Under the pieces are notes generated by a model, which saw only the letters and a program-made list of their open reading frames with translations, did no database searches and was not told where the DNA came from. Shown here piece by piece: positions 17,099 through 25,889 of a stretch of DNA of 64,000 bases. The stretch covers positions 40,547 to 104,546 of the forward strand of contig URUD01000004.1 in assembly GCA_900550935.1 (NCBI GenBank). Direction: 5' to 3'. Every line of letters starts with the position of its first letter. Positions within the stretch are counted from its first letter, which is position 1. A program made the position numbers and the translations under genes. This DNA is from an uncultured Roseburia sp. Its GTDB lineage: Bacteria > Bacillota > Clostridia > Lachnospirales > Lachnospiraceae.

Positions 17099-19309
17099 TT
17101 ACTCTTTCAAGCGTTCACACAGACCGCTGTACCGTTTCTGCTGTGAGGTGTTCTGTACCATCTGGTAAAACGTCTGTTCATTTCCGACCAGCGTCACGCA
17201 CTTGCGCGCCCTTGTGACCGCCGTATAGATCAGGTTCCGGTTCATCAGCATTGCCGGCCCGCTCAAAAGAGGGATCACGACTGCCGGATACTCACTTCCC
17301 TGCGACTTATGTATCGTGATCGCATACGCAAGTTCCAGTTCATCCAGCAATTTATAAGGATATTCGACCATCCTGCCCTCATCAAACTCAATCGTCATCA
17401 GCTCTGCAAAATCATTGATCTGCCGGATGATTCCCATATCTCCGTTAAAGACACCCAGTCCTTTTTCGATTGACAGACCATATGGACTCCTTATCTCCCA
17501 CTCAAGCTGGTAATTGTTTTTCGTCTGCATGACCTTATCGCCCTCGCGGAATATCGTCGTGCCATATTCTTTTTCCGCTTTGCTGCTTAATGGTGGATTC
17601 ATGTATTGCTGCAGGATCGTGTTCAACCGCTCGACTCCAAGCAGTCCCTTTCGCATCGGGGTCAGCACCTGAATATCATATGGTGTGGCATCCACAAATT
17701 TCGGCAGTTTCTGTTTGATGAGCTGTAACACAACATTGATGATAACATCTGCATCGTATCGTTTTAAGAAGAAGAAATCCATACTCTTATTGTCTAACAC
17801 AACTTCTTCTCCATGATTGATCTTATGTGCATTCACAATAATGTCACTGGTTGATGCCTGTCTAAAGATCTTGGTCAGCATGACAACATTACAGACACCG
17901 GATCTTATGATATCACGCAGTACACTTCCCGGCCCTACGCTTGGAAGCTGGTTGACATCTCCCACTAAGATCAGGCGCGTTCCAACCGCGATCGCTTTTA
18001 ACAGAGAATACATCAGGCTGATATCCACCATCGACATCTCGTCAATGATGATGACATCCGTTTCCAGCGGGTTCTGTTCGTTTCGTTCAAAGCCCCCACT
18101 GCCTTCTGCACCGCCGTTTAATTCCAGCATCCGGTGTACGGTTCTCGCCTCAAATCCGGTCGTCTCACTCATCCGCTTTGCCGCACGCCCGGTCGGTGCC
18201 GCAAGAAAAATATCGAACCCTTCCAGTTCAAAATACTTAATGATCGTGTTGATCGTCGTCGTCTTTCCGGTTCCGGGTCCTCCGGTAATGATCAGAAGGC
18301 CGTTTCTCACTGCCTCTTTGACTGCCGTCACCTGATGTTCATCCAGTTCCATCCCGGTCTGTTTCTCGATCTTACGGAGTCTCTGCTCGATTTCCACCTC
18401 CGGCACATCATAGGTCACATTGAGTTCCTTTAGCATCGCCGCCGTATTTGCCTCCATATAATAGAAGGTCGACGCATAGATTTGTGTTTCCGCTCCATCC
18501 TCTCTGCTGCCCTGCTTCAATACGATCTTACGCTCGATTGCCAGATCCATGTATTGTTTCTCAACCTGGTCAGCATCCACTTCCAGCAGTCTCGCTGCCC
18601 GTCTGGTCAGTTCTTCCTCCGGCAGGTAGGTATGTCCCTCTCCCGATGCCTGGAGCAGGGTATATAAGATACCGCTCTTTACACGAAAATCCGAATCCAT
18701 GCGGATGCCGACCCTTGCCGCAATCTCGTCTGCTGTCCGGAATCCCACACCCTCGATATCATCTGCCAGCCGGTACGGGTTCTGCCGGATGATCTCATAA
18801 ATTTCCTGTCCGTATGCCTGATAAACTTTGACAGCAAGATTCATCGTGATGCCATACTGCTGTAAAAAGATCATTGCCTGGCGTAGATCTCTTTTTTCAT
18901 TGACCTGATTGGCGATCTCCATCGCTTTTCTCTGACTGATCCCCTTGATCTCGGCAAGCCGCTCCGGCTCTTCCTCGATAATGCGAAAGGTGTCATCTTT
19001 AAACCTACGCACGATCCTTGCCGCAAGCGCAAGCCCGATCCCTTTGATCGCACCGGAACCAAGATAACGTTCAATCGCCTCTTCGTCCTCGGGTGCTTTT
19101 TCCTCAAAGCTGTCCACCTTAAACTGTCTGCCATAGGTCGGATGTTCCGTATATTCCCCGGTTGCCTCGATGTTCTCCCCTTCCGCGATCGCCGAAAACG
19201 TACCCACGCAGGTGATCTCCTCCTCGCTGCTCACAAGGTTCAATACGGTATATCCATTGTCTGCATTCCTATATATAATATGTTCTACATATCCTGTTAA
19301 CTGTTCCAA
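17099..19309 (-). CDS. recD2: ATP-dependent 5'-3' DNA helicase RecD2
   Basis: Superfamily 1B helicase of the RecD2/YrrC class, 736 residues, acting in DNA repair and replication-fork maintenance independently of RecBC. An N-terminal OB-like domain and helix-hairpin-helix repeats (about residues 85-210) precede the Walker A GGPGTGKTTT near 345 and IIDEMSMVD (Walker B). QGSEYPAVV and VTRAR belong to the C-terminal motor domain. The start is a TTG at 19309; the upstream AGGATGG is rather far (about 12 bases), so the exact start is less certain. Confidence 0.93.
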   Translation of the reverse strand: MEQLTGYVEHIIYRNADNGYTVLNLVSSEEEITCVGTFSAIAEGENIEATGEYTEHPTYGRQFKVDSFEEKAPEDEEAIERYLGSGAIKGIGLALAARIVRRFKDDTFRIIEEEPERLAEIKGISQRKAMEIANQVNEKRDLRQAMIFLQQYGITMNLAVKVYQAYGQEIYEIIRQNPYRLADDIEGVGFRTADEIAARVGIRMDSDFRVKSGILYTLLQASGEGHTYLPEEELTRRAARLLEVDADQVEKQYMDLAIERKIVLKQGSREDGAETQIYASTFYYMEANTAAMLKELNVTYDVPEVEIEQRLRKIEKQTGMELDEHQVTAVKEAVRNGLLIITGGPGTGKTTTINTIIKYFELEGFDIFLAAPTGRAAKRMSETTGFEARTVHRMLELNGGAEGSGGFERNEQNPLETDVIIIDEMSMVDISLMYSLLKAIAVGTRLILVGDVNQLPSVGPGSVLRDIIRSGVCNVVMLTKIFRQASTSDIIVNAHKINHGEEVVLDNKSMDFFFLKRYDADVIINVVLQLIKQKLPKFVDATPYDIQVLTPMRKGLLGVERLNTILQQYMNPPLSSKAEKEYGTTIFREGDKVMQTKNNYQLEWEIRSPYGLSIEKGLGVFNGDMGIIRQINDFAELMTIEFDEGRMVEYPYKLLDELELAYAITIHKSQGSEYPAVVIPLLSGPAMLMNRNLIYTAVTRARKCVTLVGNEQTFYQMVQNTSQQKRYSGLCERLKE

Positions 19310-19393
19310 AGTATGTTTCCATCCTAGCCATAGTTATTTCACTCGCGGTGCTCGTCAAATTTCATGCACGCACTCCATTTTTCCGCTTCTCAC

Positions 19394-19424
19394 GCAAAAA
19401 ACTGGCAGTCAAAAACTGCCAGTT
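19394..19424 (-). terminator. Terminator after flgJ-like gene
   Basis: A perfect 9-bp stem AACTGGCAG/CTGCCAGTT with a 7-base loop, followed by a T run on the minus strand. It lies 5 bases past the flgJ-like stop and closes the flagellar rod transcript. Confidence 0.88.
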
Positions 19425-19428
19425 CATC

Positions 19429-19785
19429 TTACTCGATATTATAGTTTCGTTTCATCTGCTCAAACAGCTGCTGTGTGAAGTTGGTTCCAACTTCGTCCAC
19501 AACTTCATCTGCCACCAGCTCAATCACACTGTCCATGTGATAATCTTTCAGGGTGGAAATGGAACTGTCCTCGTTATCATCCTCTGATAACATACTGTCC
19601 TTTACTTCCTTTAAAAGCTCTTCCACAAAATATGACTCAAAGTCTTTACATACCTGGAGCAACTCTTCCTCCGAAGAATCGGAAGAAATATTACTTAAAG
19701 AACTCTGCAGGGAAGACGCATTATTTGCAGCTGCTGCATTTTTACTTGTGTCAACCAAAGATGACATTGCATCCAATGAAATCAT
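19429..19785 (-). CDS. flgJ: Rod-binding protein, FlgJ N-terminal domain only
   Basis: 118 residues. The family core FESYFVEELLKEVKDSM is at about residues 48-64, followed by a conserved C-terminal helix (FTQQLFEQMKRNY). The protein matches the N-terminal half of FlgJ, which caps or chaperones the growing flagellar rod. The muramidase half of proteobacterial FlgJ is absent, as in many Firmicutes. It lies 65 bases after flgG and ends before a strong terminator. Confidence 0.82.
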   Translation of the reverse strand: MISLDAMSSLVDTSKNAAAANNASSLQSSLSNISSDSSEEELLQVCKDFESYFVEELLKEVKDSMLSEDDNEDSSISTLKDYHMDSVIELVADEVVDEVGTNFTQQLFEQMKRNYNIE

Positions 19786-19850
19786 TCGCCACTCTCCGTT
19801 TCTATCTGCATAGTTTCTGAAACTGTGTTGTCAGAACTATGTTTCTAAAA

Positions 19851-20666
19851 CTATCTTCTTAAGTTATTTGCCTGCTCTAACATCTCGTCTGATGCTGTGA
19901 TCGCTTTGGAGTTCAACTGGTAAGCACGCTGTGCTACAATCAGGTTTACCATCTCGTCTGCTACCTGAACGTTGGAACCTTCCAGATAATTCTGGTAGAT
20001 TTTGCTTCTTGTCACGTTGTTGTTCGTCGCCTCATTCAAAGGTGCACCAGAAGCCGGTGTCTCTGCCAGAAGATTCTGACCTTCTTTTTCCAGACCTGCC
20101 GGGTTGTTGAACTGGTAAATACCAAAGCTGCGATTCATGTCCACATAAGTACCCTTTGCTGTTGTATATCCAAAAGAACCATCACTGGATACGATAACCT
20201 GTCCGGAGCTGACACCTGCCGGAAGTGTGATTTCATTTCCGTTGGTATCTAATACTGGATAACCATCGGTTGTAGTCAAACGGACTGCATTTCCATTGAC
20301 TGCCCAGGTAAAGTTACCGGCTCTGGTATAGTAGGTTTCTCCATCAGCTCCACGCACTGCAAAGAATCCATCTCCACTGATCGCAAAGTCTGTGGAATTT
20401 TCACTGGCGATCATAGAACCCTGTGTATAGATGGATGTATTTGCCGCCACTCTGGTTCCAAGTCCTACCTGTGCGGAGATTGGTTTTTCCTCTCCGTTTG
20501 CGGAAGTGGTTCTCGTCTGAATGGTTTGATATAACAAAGATTTAAACTCTGTTTTCTGCTCTTTGTATCCTACGGTGTTTACGTTGGATAAGTTGTTTGA
20601 TATGTTATCTACATTGCTCTGCTGCGCGATCATTCCGGTTGCAGCAGTGTATAATGCTCTCATCAT
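19851..20666 (-). CDS. flgG: Flagellar distal rod protein FlgG/FlhP
   Basis: 271 residues. The N-terminal rod motif ALYTAATGMIAQQSNVDNISNNLSN and the C-terminal AYQLNSKAITASDEML are conserved. FlgG-type proteins build the distal flagellar rod. GGAGG lies before two adjacent ATG codons, so the start is 20666 or 20663. The gene follows flgF by 15 bases. The order mreB/mbl-flgF-flgG is the same as mbl-flhO-flhP of Bacillus subtilis. Confidence 0.93.
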   Translation of the reverse strand: MMRALYTAATGMIAQQSNVDNISNNLSNVNTVGYKEQKTEFKSLLYQTIQTRTTSANGEEKPISAQVGLGTRVAANTSIYTQGSMIASENSTDFAISGDGFFAVRGADGETYYTRAGNFTWAVNGNAVRLTTTDGYPVLDTNGNEITLPAGVSSGQVIVSSDGSFGYTTAKGTYVDMNRSFGIYQFNNPAGLEKEGQNLLAETPASGAPLNEATNNNVTRSKIYQNYLEGSNVQVADEMVNLIVAQRAYQLNSKAITASDEMLEQANNLRR

Positions 20667-20681
20667 AGTTTTATACCTCCA

Positions 20682-21476
20682 TTATACCTTTCCTACCTGA
20701 TTGACTGCTTTGTCCAGTGTCTCATCGACTGCGTTGATCACTTTCTGTCCTGCCTGATAAGCTCTTGTGATCGTGATCATATTGACCATCTCGGAAACGA
20801 CATTGACGTTGGAAGTCTCGATACATCCCTGATTTACTTTTGCAGTGGATGCAATTCTTGTTCCTCCATTTACCATATCGTACATGTTCTCTCCGAATTT
20901 TGCCAGATAGTTGTAATCCTCAAAATCCACAACACCGATCGTTGCAACCTGTGCATCATTCTGGAAGATATTTCCCATCTCATCAACTGTGATCTTCTCA
21001 TTCGGGTTAAGCTGGATTCTGGAACCCGCTGCTCCGTTTAAAGCCCCATTCTGATTTAACACATAGTCGCCATCCTTGGTCACAAGATAGCCTGCTGTAT
21101 TTACTACAAAAGCACCATCCCTGGTATATTTTACAGAAGTATTTCCTGCCTTGTCTGTATATTCGATTGCAAAGAAACCATTGCCATCCAATGCAAAGTC
21201 CGTAGAACCATCTGTCACTTTATAGTTGCCCTGACTGTAGTCGGTATAAGTCTCTCCGATATGAACTCCCATGCTCATGCCGCCAAGTTTCTGTGGCATG
21301 CTGTAGTAGGAAGTATCCTTGATCTTGATCGCCAGTTCATCTGCAAAAGTCTGGCTTGTTGCCCCTTCTTTTTTATAACCGTTGGTGTCTGCATTTGCCA
21401 GATTGTTGGAAAGGACATCCAGTCTGTTCTGTTCATTTATCATTCCTGTATACGCAGTATACAATCCTTTTACCAT
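20682..21476 (-). CDS. flgF: Flagellar proximal rod protein FlgF/FlhO
   Basis: 264 residues. The rod/hook N-terminal motif GLYTAYTGMINEQNRLDVLS is present, with a matching C-terminal coiled region (MITITRAYQAGQKVINAVDETL). It is a structural rod subunit exported by the flagellar type III system. The ATG at 21476 is chosen because AAGGAG lies 5 bases upstream; the longer reading from a TTG lacks a site. A sigma-28-type promoter overlaps the end of the upstream mreB gene. Confidence 0.92.
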   Translation of the reverse strand: MVKGLYTAYTGMINEQNRLDVLSNNLANADTNGYKKEGATSQTFADELAIKIKDTSYYSMPQKLGGMSMGVHIGETYTDYSQGNYKVTDGSTDFALDGNGFFAIEYTDKAGNTSVKYTRDGAFVVNTAGYLVTKDGDYVLNQNGALNGAAGSRIQLNPNEKITVDEMGNIFQNDAQVATIGVVDFEDYNYLAKFGENMYDMVNGGTRIASTAKVNQGCIETSNVNVVSEMVNMITITRAYQAGQKVINAVDETLDKAVNQVGKV

Positions 21477-21517
21477 AAGACGCTCCTTTTCTTTTGCCAA
21501 AAATGTCTCTCAGTTAT

Positions 21518-21544
21518 ATATCGGCATAAAGTACCAATTCCTTA
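21518..21544 (-). promoter_or_regulatory. Candidate sigma-28 (FliA/SigD) promoter of flgF
   Basis: TAAGGAAT, 11 bases, GCCGATAT on the minus strand. The -10 matches seven of eight bases of the flagellar consensus GCCGATAA and the spacing matches TAAAGTTT-N11. The site begins at the mreB stop codon and lies 42 bases before flgF. In B. subtilis flhO-flhP is known to be SigD-dependent. Confidence 0.65.
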
Positions 21545-22537
21545 GTCATCATCTCTTTTTCCGGATAAAAACTCTACATATTTTCCAGTTCCGATCGCAA
21601 CACAGGTCATTGGCTCATCTGCTGTCATCGTATTGATACCGGTTCTGTCTTCAATGAGTTCTTCCAGACCACGAAGTAATGCGCCACCACCGGTTAATAC
21701 AATACCGCGGTCTGCAACGTCTGCTGCCAGCTCTGGCGGTGTTTTCTCCAGTACGGAATGTACTGCTTCCACGATCTGAAGGGTTGGCTCACGAAGTGCC
21801 TCTTCTGTCTCCTCAGAAGATACGGTCACAGTCTTTGGAAGACCGGTTACTAGGTTACGGCCTCTTACATCCATTGTCTCATTCTGTGCAAGTGGGAAAC
21901 AGCTTCCGATGCGGATCTTGATGTCCTCTGCGGTGCGCTCACCAATCAGGAGATTGTGTTTCTTTCTCATATAGCGGACGATTGCCTCATCAAAATCATC
22001 TCCTGCAATTTTAATGGAAGTACTTACAACAGAACCTCCCAGTGAGATCACTGCGATATCTGCGGTACCGCCTCCGATATCTACGATCATATTTCCACAT
22101 GGTCTTGCGATATCAATTCCGGCTCCAATGGCTGCTGCGATCGGCTCCTCTATAATAGCAACTTCTCTGGCTCCTGCCTGATAGGTTGCATCCTCTACTG
22201 CCTTTTTTTCTACCTCAGTAACACCACTCGGTACACAGACACTGATACGCGGTTTGCGGAATGTCTTTTTGCCAAGTGCTTTCTGGATAAAGTATTTGAT
22301 CATTTTCTCGGTTACCTGATAATCAGAAATAACACCCTGTCTTAATGGGCGGACAGCTACGATATTCCCCGGTGTTCTTCCTAACATCAGTCTTGCTTCT
22401 TCCCCAATTGCTTTGATTTTATTTGTATCACGATCAAAGGCTACAACAGAAGGCTCCTTTAAAACGACACCTTTTCCTTTGATATAAACTAATATGCTTG
22501 CGGTACCCAGATCGATACCGATATCTGTACTCATCAT
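21542..22537 (-). CDS. mreB: Actin-like cell-shape protein MreB/Mbl
   Basis: 331 residues, a typical MreB-family length. DIGIDLGTA is the phosphate-1 motif and DIGGGTADIAV phosphate-2; the adenosine motif VLTGGGALLRG is near residue 285. The protein forms filaments that guide peptidoglycan synthesis along the cylinder. Position before flgF-flgG points to Mbl rather than MreB of the mreBCD operon. The start at 22537 follows GGGGCAGG; earlier in-frame ATGs lack support. A good promoter is present at 22688-22715. Confidence 0.93.
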   Translation of the reverse strand: MMSTDIGIDLGTASILVYIKGKGVVLKEPSVVAFDRDTNKIKAIGEEARLMLGRTPGNIVAVRPLRQGVISDYQVTEKMIKYFIQKALGKKTFRKPRISVCVPSGVTEVEKKAVEDATYQAGAREVAIIEEPIAAAIGAGIDIARPCGNMIVDIGGGTADIAVISLGGSVVSTSIKIAGDDFDEAIVRYMRKKHNLLIGERTAEDIKIRIGSCFPLAQNETMDVRGRNLVTGLPKTVTVSSEETEEALREPTLQIVEAVHSVLEKTPPELAADVADRGIVLTGGGALLRGLEELIEDRTGINTMTADEPMTCVAIGTGKYVEFLSGKRDDD

Positions 22538-22687
22538 CTTTTTATCCTGCCCCTTTCCCTTTCTGCAACTTACATCTATAGGATTTCCTGTCATGCCGAT
22601 CTGCACACCTGTAAATCCTGGTAATTATTTCCACCTCCAACTGGACATAGAAATACATTTAATCATATTTTTACATATACAGTCCTA

Positions 22688-22715
22688 TTATATACAAAAA
22701 CTGGGATTTTTCAAA
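22688..22715 (-). promoter_or_regulatory. Sigma-A promoter of mreB/mbl
   Basis: TTGAAA, 16 bases, TATAAT on the minus strand, 151 bases upstream of the mreB start. It is preceded by very AT-rich DNA at 22716-22845. That stretch contains the palindrome AAAACGCGTTTT but no recognised gene. Confidence 0.75.
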
Positions 22716-22831
22716 GGTTTTTTTTCCCTAAAACGCGTTTTTCATAAAAAATAAGAAATTCTTCATTTTTTTTATTTATTTTCTCTTTTTTTCATTTTGT
22801 CTTCACAAAACCATCACATTTTTGTTTTATA

Positions 22832-22987
22832 TTAAAACAGTACTAGCCAATACATCTTAACCCGATGTGTTGCATCAGGCATCTGCCTGGTGGCAAAGTA
22901 TAATTTTTCATAACTCATGCTTTCCTGGTTTCTTCGGAGATCAGGAAGGCACTCCCCAAAATAATAAATTGCACGCTCCGCGAACAT
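22832..22987 (-). other. Unexplained 51-codon ORF or structured RNA between uvrA and mreB
   Basis: Between the uvrA terminator and the mreB promoter lies about 160 bases less AT-rich than its surroundings. It reads as a 51-residue ORF with no ribosome site at its first ATG. An internal ATG gives a 28-residue peptide preceded by AGGAAAG. Arg codons CGA, AGA, AGG and CGG are unlike the neighbours. The same strand can form hairpins: CTTCCTG/CAGGAAAG with one bulge, CAGGC-AGAT-GCCTG flanked by TTGC/GCAA, and ACATC/GATGT. It could be a small RNA, a small protein or a relic. I cannot assign it to a family. Confidence 0.3.
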
Positions 22988-22999
22988 TCTACTATCATG

Positions 23000-23035
23000 A
23001 AATATAAAGAGCACGGTCTTTGAGATCGTGCTCTT
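23000..23035 (-). terminator. Terminator after uvrA
   Basis: A 13-bp stem AAGAGCACGATCT/AGACCGTGCTCTT (one G-U) with a 3-base loop, starting 10 bases after the uvrA stop. The downstream minus-strand run is TTTATATTT. Confidence 0.8.
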
Positions 23036-23045
23036 CTTGTATCTG

Positions 23046-25889
23046 TTATTCTTTTTCCAGATATTTCTTAATATAATAGCCGGTGTAGGATTCCGGGATT
23101 TTTGCGACTTCTTCCGGTGTACCGTATGCAATGACCGTTCCACCTCCATCTCCGCCTTCCGGTCCCATATCGATGATATAATCCGCAGTTTTGATGACGT
23201 CTAAGTTATGTTCGATCACAACCACCGTGTTTCCACCATCTGAAAGCCTGCGCAGGATCTCGATCAGTTTGTGCACATCCGCAAAATGAAGTCCTGTCGT
23301 CGGCTCATCAAGGATGTAGATCGTCCTTCCGGTACTTCGCTTGGAGAGCTCGGTCGCCAGCTTGATACGCTGCGCCTCGCCTCCGGAAAGTTCGGTTGAA
23401 GGCTGTCCTAATTTTACATAGGAAAGTCCTACGTCATACAAGGTCTGGATCTTACGCTCGATCGATGGCACGTTTTTGAAAAATTCGAGTGCCTCCTCTA
23501 CTGTCATATCCAGCACATCATAGATGCTCTTTCCCTTGTATTTGACTTCGAGCGTTTCTCTGTTATAGCGTTTGCCCTCGCAGACCTCGCATGGCACATA
23601 CACATCCGGCAAAAAGTGCATCTCGATCTTTAAAATACCGTCGCCGGAGCATGCCTCACATCTGCCGCCCTTGACGTTAAAACTGAATCTGCCCTTTTTA
23701 TAGCCTCTCGCCTTGGCATCCGGGGTCGCTGCAAACAGATCACGGATCATATCAAATACTCCGGTATAGGTTGCAGGGTTGGAACGCGGTGTTCTTCCGA
23801 TCGGAGACTGGTCGATATCAATGACCTTATCCAACTGTTCCATTCCAAGGATCGCATCATGTGCACCCGGAATACATCTGGCACGATTCAGATCTCTTGC
23901 CAGCCGTTTGTAAAGGATCTCATTGGTCAGTGAACTCTTTCCGGAACCAGAAACACCGGTAATACAGGTCATAATGCCCAGCGGAACCCTGACATCAATA
24001 TTTTTCAGGTTGTTCTCCCTTGCTCCCTTGATCGTCAGGTAACCGGTCGGTTTTCTTCTTTCCTCCGGGATCGGGATCCGGATCCTGCCACTTAAATATG
24101 CTCCCGTGATTGAATCCGGATTTTTCATGATCTCTTCTGCTGTTCCACAGGCAACCACTTCTCCACCGTGAGAGCCTGCTCCCGGTCCGATATCCACAAT
24201 GTAATCCGCTGCCCGCATGGTATCTTCATCATGTTCTACCACGATCAGTGTATTACCAAGATCTTTTAAATTTTTTAACGCACCAAGCAGTTTATCATTA
24301 TCCCTCTGATGCAGTCCGATGGACGGCTCGTCCAGTATATAGGCAACACCGACCAGTCCTGATCCAATCTGGGTTGCAAGACGGATACGCTGTGCCTCTC
24401 CTCCCGAAAGGGTTGCCGTTGCACGTGACAGGGAAAGATAATCCAGTCCTACCTCATTTAAAAATCCGACTCTCGCACGGATCTCCTTTAAGATCTGGTC
24501 ACCGATCAGATGCTGCTGATGGCTTAATTCCATCGTCTTCAAAAATTCCACCAGATTTTTAACGGACATGGATGTGATCTCATAAATATTTTTATCTGCG
24601 ACCGTGACCGCCAGTGAAGACGGTTTCAATCGCTGTCCATGGCAGTCCTCACAAGGTGTGATCCGCATGAACTGCTCATACTCCTGTTTCATCGTATCTG
24701 ATGAGGTCTCGCGGTATTTCCGCTGGACATTTCTTATCAGTCCGTCAAATGCCACATCATAAACACCCTCTCCGCGCTGTCCCTTATAGTGGACTTTTAC
24801 TTCCCTGCCGTCTGTTCCATAAACCAGCACCTGTTTGATCTCATCCGGGTACTCCTCAAACGGTGTCTCGAGGGAAAAATCATAGGCTTCCGAAAGTGCC
24901 TTTAACACCGCATAGGTAAAGCTGGACGGATCTGTGCAGGACTGCCATCCCATTACCTGGATCGCGCCCTCGGCGATCGATAGTTTTTTATCCGGGATCA
25001 TCAGGTCGATATCAAATTCCATCTTGTATCCCAGGCCAAAACAGGTCGGACATGCGCCGAACGGATTGTTGAACGAAAAGCTCCGCGGCTCGATCTCATC
25101 AATGCTGATCCCGCAATCCGGGCAGGAAAAACTGTCTGAAAACTGGATCTGCTCTCCGTCTATGATGTCCAGTGTCATCTTGCCATCTGCCAGTTCCAGC
25201 ACATTTTCAATGGAATCGGTCAGTCGTTTTTCGATCCCCTCTTTTACCATCAGACGGTCTACGACGATCTCGATATTATGTTTTTTATTTTTTTCCAGCT
25301 TGATCTCTTCGTTCAGTTCGTACATGCTGCCATCCACGATCACACGCACATAGCCACTTCGTTTCGCCTGTTCGAAAAGCTTCTGATGTTCTCCCTTTCT
25401 TCCACGTACCACCGGTGCCAAAAGCTGGATCCTGGTACGCTCCGGCAATGCCATGATCTGATCCACCATCTGGTCAACGCTCTGTTTTTTGATCTCCCTG
25501 CCACATTTCGGACAGTGTGGTGTTCCGACTCTTGCATAGAGCAGACGGAAATAATCATAGATCTCGGTTACCGTTCCAACCGTAGAACGTGGATTTCGAT
25601 TGGTCGATTTCTGGTCGATCGAGATTGCCGGAGAAAGCCCCTCGATCTTCTCTACGTTTGGTTTTTCCATCTGCCCCAGGAACTGTCTTGCATAAGAGGA
25701 CAATGACTCCATGTAACGTCTCTGTCCCTCTGCATAGATCGTATCAAATGCCAGTGATGATTTTCCGGAACCCGAAAGTCCGGTCAGTACGACAAATTCA
25801 TCCCTTGGGATATCGACATCGATATTTTTTAAATTATGTTCATTTGCGCCTCTGATTTTGATATATTTTCTTTCTTTGCTATCTCTCAT
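23046..25889 (-). CDS. uvrA: Excinuclease ABC subunit A
   Basis: Damage-recognition ATPase of nucleotide excision repair, 947 residues. Two ABC modules have Walker A GLSGSGKSS at 37-45 and GVSGSGKSS near 640, with signatures LSGGEAQRI in each half. Zinc-binding Cys pairs include CPKCG, CPDCG, CPTC and CEACSGDG with CEVCEG. The start at 25889 is supported by TGGAG 6 bases upstream and creates an ATGA overlap with the acyltransferase stop. A longer reading from 25976 would overlap that gene by 90 bases. UvrB is two genes upstream. Confidence 0.96.
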   Translation of the reverse strand: MRDSKERKYIKIRGANEHNLKNIDVDIPRDEFVVLTGLSGSGKSSLAFDTIYAEGQRRYMESLSSYARQFLGQMEKPNVEKIEGLSPAISIDQKSTNRNPRSTVGTVTEIYDYFRLLYARVGTPHCPKCGREIKKQSVDQMVDQIMALPERTRIQLLAPVVRGRKGEHQKLFEQAKRSGYVRVIVDGSMYELNEEIKLEKNKKHNIEIVVDRLMVKEGIEKRLTDSIENVLELADGKMTLDIIDGEQIQFSDSFSCPDCGISIDEIEPRSFSFNNPFGACPTCFGLGYKMEFDIDLMIPDKKLSIAEGAIQVMGWQSCTDPSSFTYAVLKALSEAYDFSLETPFEEYPDEIKQVLVYGTDGREVKVHYKGQRGEGVYDVAFDGLIRNVQRKYRETSSDTMKQEYEQFMRITPCEDCHGQRLKPSSLAVTVADKNIYEITSMSVKNLVEFLKTMELSHQQHLIGDQILKEIRARVGFLNEVGLDYLSLSRATATLSGGEAQRIRLATQIGSGLVGVAYILDEPSIGLHQRDNDKLLGALKNLKDLGNTLIVVEHDEDTMRAADYIVDIGPGAGSHGGEVVACGTAEEIMKNPDSITGAYLSGRIRIPIPEERRKPTGYLTIKGARENNLKNIDVRVPLGIMTCITGVSGSGKSSLTNEILYKRLARDLNRARCIPGAHDAILGMEQLDKVIDIDQSPIGRTPRSNPATYTGVFDMIRDLFAATPDAKARGYKKGRFSFNVKGGRCEACSGDGILKIEMHFLPDVYVPCEVCEGKRYNRETLEVKYKGKSIYDVLDMTVEEALEFFKNVPSIERKIQTLYDVGLSYVKLGQPSTELSGGEAQRIKLATELSKRSTGRTIYILDEPTTGLHFADVHKLIEILRRLSDGGNTVVVIEHNLDVIKTADYIIDMGPEGGDGGGTVIAYGTPEEVAKIPESYTGYYIKKYLEKE

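Noticed and set aside
22832..23149. A 105-codon open frame across the uvrA end
   Set aside because: Its first half lies inside uvrA and its terminator; only the part after 22987 remains ambiguous and is listed separately.
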